The notes beneath the pieces are model-generated. The model made no database searches. It was not told where the DNA came from and was given only the letters and a program-made list of their open reading frames with translations. The position numbers and the translations under genes were made by a program. Source: Monoraphidium neglectum (Eukaryota > Chlorophyta > Chlorophyceae > Sphaeropleales > Selenastraceae). From it: 11,662 nt of DNA. Position 1 is the first letter of the stretch, and each line of letters begins with the position of its first letter. The stretch lies in contig NW_014012857.1 of assembly GCF_000611645.1 (NCBI RefSeq), forward strand, positions 10,473 through 22,134, given 5' to 3'. Positions 8,044-11,662 of the stretch are shown here, in pieces.

Positions 8044-11000
8044 GCAACCGCCGCCGCCGCTGCTGTCATTTGTTTGCAACTCCCGGCCTTTTAATTTATC
8101 CCACGCCAGCGTCGTCGCCCCTAGCACCCCAGCACGCCGTTCGCTGCGCTGTGCACGACGCGTGCACCCCTCCAACCTCCATCCGCCGTCACTCGGCCCG
8201 CCGCCCCACCGCAGGCGGCGCGGCAGTCGTGCAGGTGGTGTCTGAGTCTGAGTCAGACCCTGAGGAGGAGGGGGACCTTGTGTCCAGGGGGGCGCGGCTG
8301 GAGGCGGCTACAGGCCCCGCGTCTGCCTACCTTAAGCCGTACCAGCTGGTGGGCATCAACTTCCTGCTCCTGCTCTACAGGCAGAAGGTGAGGGGAGGGG
8401 GGAAAGGATGAGGGGTTCAACGCCAGGGTGCTTTGAGGGGCGGGGTGGGCATGCGGTGGGCTGCTCGCGCTGCCCGCAGGCAGGCTGCGAGCAGTGTGAG
8501 TTTGTAGCGTGCGTTGGGTTATTGGGGAATGGGCGAGATATCGCTGCTGCATCAGGGCCGGCATGGGGATGTGAAGATTGGGCACTGCAACCTCGACAGT
8601 GGAGGGCGGGGGCCATGGCCGAGGTGCAGCTGCGTGACGTGTGGAGGCAAAGTGTTCCCCTGAGCGAGCAAGGCCCAAATATTGGGGTGCATTGTGGGCT
8701 TGCCAGGGACAGGCACCGTCCATAAGTGCGGTGAACGTTGCAGGTAAATCAGGCTTCATGACTTCAAGGTACTTCTTCCCTGCACAGTAGTTAGAAAATG
8801 AACCTTGTTGTCCCCTTCCTACTTTCTTGAATTCAGGTCGGCGGCGCGATCCTGGCGGACGAGATGGGGCTGGGCAAGACGGCGCAGGCCATCTGCTTCC
8901 TGGGGGTGCTGTCAGACTGGGAGAACGACAGGTGGGTGCCCCGGGGCGCGTGCTGCCGGGGGCGCCACAAACCCTTGAGTTGTGCTGTGCTGTGCTGTCC
9001 GTACTGTGCGCTGTTGCGGTCAAAACCCCCCTGCACTGAATTGCATGGCTTGTTGGCGTTGTCGGCAGCAGGCACCCAAAGGGCGTAGCCGGTGCCGACG
9101 GACCTGAAAGTTTGGCCTCGTGGCAGCCCTTGACCCCAGTCCGCGGTCGCTTACCCCTGACACCCGACACCCCAGGGGCCCCCACCTGGTGTGTGCGCCG
9201 GCGTCGCTGCTGGACAACTGGGCGCGTGAGATCGGCCACTGGTGCCCCAAGCTGCGGGTCCTGACCTACCACGGCAACAGCAGGTCTGCAGCTCAGGGCG
9301 GGGGCAATTGGCCATCGCGCTTTGAAATGCTAGCGCGGCAGATGAACGCAGTGCTCGCGGGCTGCTATCTGCCCTGCTCATGGGCTCCCGTATCTGCTGC
9401 CCACGTGCACCACCCGCTCATGGCCTCCCATTCTTCGCTGTTGTGCGCCCTGCTGTCGCCGCGCCCGCGTGCACGACCTGGCGAGCAGGGAGGAGACCCG
9501 CGGGCGCCTGGAGGCGTGGCGCATGAAGGTGGGCGCCACGCTGACTCGGGGTGCAGGCGGTGATGGGCCCGCTTGCGGCCTCGCTGTCGCAGTGGGTTTG
9601 ACCAAAGGCCCAATCATCCCATTATTCTGCCGCGTTTGCGCCCCGGGGCCAACCTCCCCCCACGTCACCACCTACCATCTAGTCACTGACATCGCCCTGC
9701 ACCCTTGGCATCGCCTCCGCCCTCCCTGCCCCCTGGATTGACCTCCTCTCCTGTAACATCTTCCTCCCCCACACCAACACACACACATACATACACACAC
9801 TCTCTCAGACACACACATTTACATGCACACACGCACACACCAGGTGGCGGAGGCTCTTGACCGCGGCGACCTGAAGGAGCCGCCCCCAGGCTACATCCGC
9901 CCCGGGCAGGAGGCCGCCGCAATAGGCAGCGGCGACCGCCGCGGCCGCGGGGCTGCTGACGACGACGACGAGGACGAGGACGAGGCAGAGGGCGCGGATG
10001 ACAGCAGCGACGGGGACAGCGTCAGCGAGGGTGCGCCGCAACAAGCGAGAGAGAGCGCGCATGCGGCAGGGGCTGACGCTGTGATGGGGGCTGGCTCCCG
10101 CGGCACCGCGCGTCCTGGTTGCGACGGTGCCATGCTCATACCCTTGCGCAAAGCTGTGCCCGCAGGGATTTGCACACACACGCACGCTCACTGCATGCGT
10201 AATCAAAGTACGTGCACACGTGAGTGCAATGTCGTTAGGTCATATCACCGCTGGCGCCCGCGCCGCCCTCACACACCTGTGCAGAGGAGCCCGACGGCGT
10301 GGCCGTGGCGGCGCACCTGTCCAAGACCAAGGAGCTGCTGGATGAGGACGAGCACAACATAGCCAGCGGGCGGGGCGCGTTTGACGTCATGCTGACAACA
10401 TACTCCATGTTTGAGCGAGAGAGCCAGCGGCACACGTGAGGGGGGCGGGAGCGTGCGGGGTGGGGGTTGGGGTGGCAGGCGGTGTGACGTCATGCGGACG
10501 GCGTACTGGATGTTGAGGGCTCAGGGAGATCCAGCGGCACACATGAGGGGTGTGGGGGGCGAGCGCGGCAGCTGGAATTCTGTGTGCAGGCGCGCAAGGG
10601 GGTTCCTGCCGGCAGGCGGTGTTGCTGGACGTTCCGCACCCGACAGCTATTGTCGCCTGCGAGGGTCGTCGTGGCTGCTGCAAATCGCCGCGCCAAAAGC
10701 ACTGGGGCTCCAGTCGTGCGTGGCTGCCCCAGGACGCCTTGGAACCTCCATCCCGATCCTGCCGCAACCCCCTCTTCCCCAAACCGGCCTATCTACCCCC
10801 CCCCTCACAACACAGCACCGACCGCGCGTTCCTGCGCAAGTGGAAGTGGAGCCAGGTGGTCATGGACGAGGCGCACGCCCTCAAGAACGCGGCGTCCTCG
10901 CGCGCGCGCCGCCTGAGGCGCCTCGCACAGGTGGGGCACGCCGCTTAGTCAGCCCGAAGCGTGAATTACTCGCAGTGCAAGGCAACATTGAGGGCACACG

Positions 11001-11662
11001 CTTCCGGCGCCCGCCCGCCCCGCGCCTGCGGCCTCCCCCGCTCGCCCTGCGCTCATCAATCACCCTCATCGGCGATCGCCCCGCCCTCAATCCCCTTTCG
11101 CTGGCGACCGCCGCGTGCGCGCGCAGACCGCGCGGGGGCGTCTGATGCTGACGGGGACGCCCCTCCAGAACGACCTCATCGAGCTCAATAACCTGCTCAC
11201 CTTCCTGCTGCCAAACGTCTTCGCCGGCCAGGGCATGGGTGAGGGGCCCAAGGGGCGGGGGGGGGGGTGCGGCGCGCTGCCTGTCCATCGGCATTTTGAG
11301 TGGGGAGGGCTGTGAAGGCCCCGCTGTATGGTCTCTCTCACATATGCAGCACGCGCGTGGGCCCATGAGCACACGTCCACACCCAAACATACACTGACAC
11401 ACACACCTTGGCACACCCAGTATGCACGCGCGAGCATCAAACGCATCACCCGCACCTCCCCTCTCACACACACACACACACACACACATACATACATACA
11501 AACGCGCACGCAAACACTCTCAGACGAGGCGGTGCTTGAGGCGGGCCAGGACCCGAAGAAGGAGAAGGTGCTGGTGGACCGCATGCGCACGCTACTGCAG
11601 CCCTTTGTGCTGCGGCGGCTGAAGAACGAGCTGAAGGACCAGCTGGTGGAGAAGGCACACGT
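6293..11662 (+). CDS. SNF2-family chromatin remodelling ATPase, Fun30/SMARCAD1/ETL1 (CHR19) type; 11 exons seen, 3' end off the window
   Basis: A nuclear ATPase that would move or remodel nucleosomes; in yeast, mammals and plants this subfamily acts in silencing, DNA-end resection and transgene expression. The ATG at 6293 has a good context (CCACAATGG). Exons: 6293-7318, 7695-7914, 8215-8387, 8837-8931, 9176-9283, 9489-9528, 9844-10030, 10285-10435, 10816-10930, 11127-11238 and 11524 onward, giving 788 codons in frame. Residues 1-342 are Gly/Ala/Met-rich and disordered, with a basic patch KKQSKRAR. A second basic patch (KIKKKKHH) and an acidic patch (SESESDPEEEGD) follow. Core: LKPYQLVGINFLLLLY, Walker A DEMGLGKT (481-488), motif Ia LVCAPASLLDNW, DEAH (684-687) in WSQVVMDEAHALKN, motif III LMLTGTPLQND (711-721), and PFVLRRLKNELKDQLVEK at the edge. 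The closest family resemblance I recall is plant CHR19. About 108 residues separate YHGNS from FDVMLTTYS, far longer than usual. Intron 5 has a weak donor (GTCTGC), so exons 5-6 are the least certain. Confidence 0.93.
7319..7694 (+). other. Remodeller intron 1 with a 29-bp tandem repeat
   Basis: 376 nt, GTGGGG donor and CCAG acceptor, phase 0. It separates the disordered N-terminus from the basic ISASLHAALK segment. At 7353-7410 a 29-bp unit beginning GTGACGCTGCAGCGCGGC occurs twice, differing by one base (G versus C). A third fragment (GTGACGTTGC) lies near 7488. Confidence 0.8.
7353..7410. repeat. 29-bp direct tandem repeat, 2 copies
   Basis: Copies at 7353-7381 and 7382-7410 are identical except for one G/C difference. 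The repeat is intronic, which suggests recent local duplication. Confidence 0.88.
7915..8214 (+). other. Remodeller intron 2: 300 nt, stop-free and in frame, containing (CTG)29
   Basis: Donor GTGAGG after GACG and acceptor GCAG before GCGGCGCG, phase 1. The length is exactly divisible by three and the host frame has no stop in it, so both spliced and retained forms would be translatable. In the host frame the CTG array reads as TGC codons, giving 31 consecutive Cys. I call it an intron because donor and acceptor are good, the flanking exons join acidic and basic segments cleanly, and a 31-Cys run is implausible as a fixed protein segment. Confidence 0.78.
7955..8041. repeat. Pure trinucleotide microsatellite (CTG)29
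   Basis: 29 uninterrupted CTG units (CAG on the other strand), flanked by TTG on the left and CCGCAACCG on the right. No interruptions are present, so the array is likely length-polymorphic and prone to misassembly. It has the same strand orientation as the CTG tract at 1566-1610. Confidence 0.97.
8388..8836 (+). other. Remodeller intron 3 (449 nt)
   Basis: The longest intron of the gene, with donor GTGAGG and acceptor TTCAG, phase 0, placed just before the Walker A exon. Its 3' part (about 8680-8836) is distinctly AT-richer and contains two further acceptor-like sites, near 8742 (TTGCAG) and 8786 (TGCACAG). Neither adds an exon that keeps the family sequence. No RNA gene was recognised inside it. 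Confidence 0.8.
8981..8998. repeat. Pentanucleotide (TGTGC)n repeat in intron 4
   Basis: Three perfect TGTGC units followed by TGT, within the 244-nt intron at 8932-9175. A simple-sequence repeat without evident role. Confidence 0.85.
9529..9843 (+). other. Remodeller intron 6 with CA/CATA-rich 3' half
   Basis: 315 nt, donor GTGGGC, acceptor CACCAG, phase 0. The last 75 bases (about 9769-9843) are almost purely CA/CATA repeat instead of the usual pyrimidine tract. A second acceptor-like site, TCTCTCAG, ends at 9808. Using it would add 35 nt and break the frame, so the downstream CAG at 9841-9843 is the functional choice. Confidence 0.82.
10436..10815 (+). other. Remodeller intron 8 with decayed copy of the end of exon 8
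   Basis: 380 nt, donor GTGAGG and acceptor AACACAG, phase 2. The segment around 10484-10550 resembles the end of exon 8 plus its donor (about 10381-10443). Shared blocks include TGACGTCATGC, ATGTT and CCAGCGGCACAC, and the donor GTGAGGGG is altered to ATGAGGGG in the intron copy. The exon copy keeps the conserved peptide DVMLTTYSMFERE, so it is the functional one. Confidence 0.85.
11239..11523 (+). other. Remodeller intron 10 with CA/CATA-rich 3' half
   Basis: 285 nt, donor GTGAGG, acceptor CTCTCAG, phase 1. The 3' half is rich in CA dinucleotides and ends with (CA)12 at 11465-11488, then (TACA)3 at 11489-11500, shortly before the acceptor. The layout closely matches the CA/CATA then CTCTCAG arrangement inside intron 6. 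Confidence 0.85.
11465..11500. repeat. Compound microsatellite (CA)12(TACA)3
   Basis: A perfect dinucleotide run followed by a tetranucleotide run, placed 23 bases before exon 11. Such tracts vary in length and may affect acceptor recognition. Confidence 0.95.

Noticed and set aside
7548..8411. Reading 7548-8411 as a single coding exon including the 31-Cys run
   Set aside because: Good GT and AG sites bound the CTG-containing stretch and the flanking coding segments join in frame without it. I kept it as a retention possibility, not as the main model.
10382..10492. Two TGACGTCA palindromes (CRE-type bZIP site), at 10382-10389 and 10485-10492
   Set aside because: The first is coding (DVM codons of a conserved segment) and the second is its duplicated copy, so they are explained without a regulatory role.
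1..11662. CRISPR array, insertion sequence, viral or toxin gene
   Set aside because: No regularly spaced repeats with unique spacers and no transposase, integrase, capsid or toxin signatures were seen. The repeats present are microsatellites and local duplications.

Overview
The window looks like nuclear DNA of a green alga (Chlorophyta). It is GC-rich and spliced, with short GT-AG introns whose donors are mostly GTGxG. It carries a nucleus-encoded photosystem I gene with a chloroplast transit peptide, a TGTAA poly(A)-type signal, and many CAG/CTG and CA microsatellites. The psaD gene has two introns. From general knowledge the Chlamydomonas psaD is intronless, so a trebouxiophyte (Chlorella-like) or another non-Chlamydomonas lineage is a reasonable guess, but the species cannot be named from this sequence.

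Layout: (1) From the left edge to about 1835, on the minus strand, is the N-terminal and central part of an unrecognised, mostly disordered, glutamine-rich protein whose 3' end lies off the window. (2) From 1836 to 3355 is a divergent intergenic region without a convincing gene, less GC-rich than its surroundings, with several small inverted repeats. (3) From 3356 to 4510, on the plus strand, is the complete psaD gene in three exons, encoding a 188-residue precursor. (4) From 4511 to 6292 is the psaD 3' UTR and downstream intergenic DNA. (5) From 6293 to the right edge, on the plus strand, is an SNF2-family chromatin remodeller of the Fun30/SMARCAD1/ETL1 (plant CHR19) type. I reconstruct eleven exons covering 788 codons; the gene is cut off within the helicase core.

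The three genes show no obvious functional link: one serves photosynthesis, one chromatin remodelling, one is unknown. I find no operon-like arrangement, mobile element, CRISPR array or RNA gene. The unusual material is inside the remodeller gene. It has a long acidic insertion between ATPase motifs, a 300-nt stop-free in-frame intron carrying (CTG)29, a decayed duplicate of the end of exon 8 inside the next intron, and CA/CATA repeats in front of acceptor sites. All exon boundaries were inferred by eye from reading frame, splice consensus and family resemblance.
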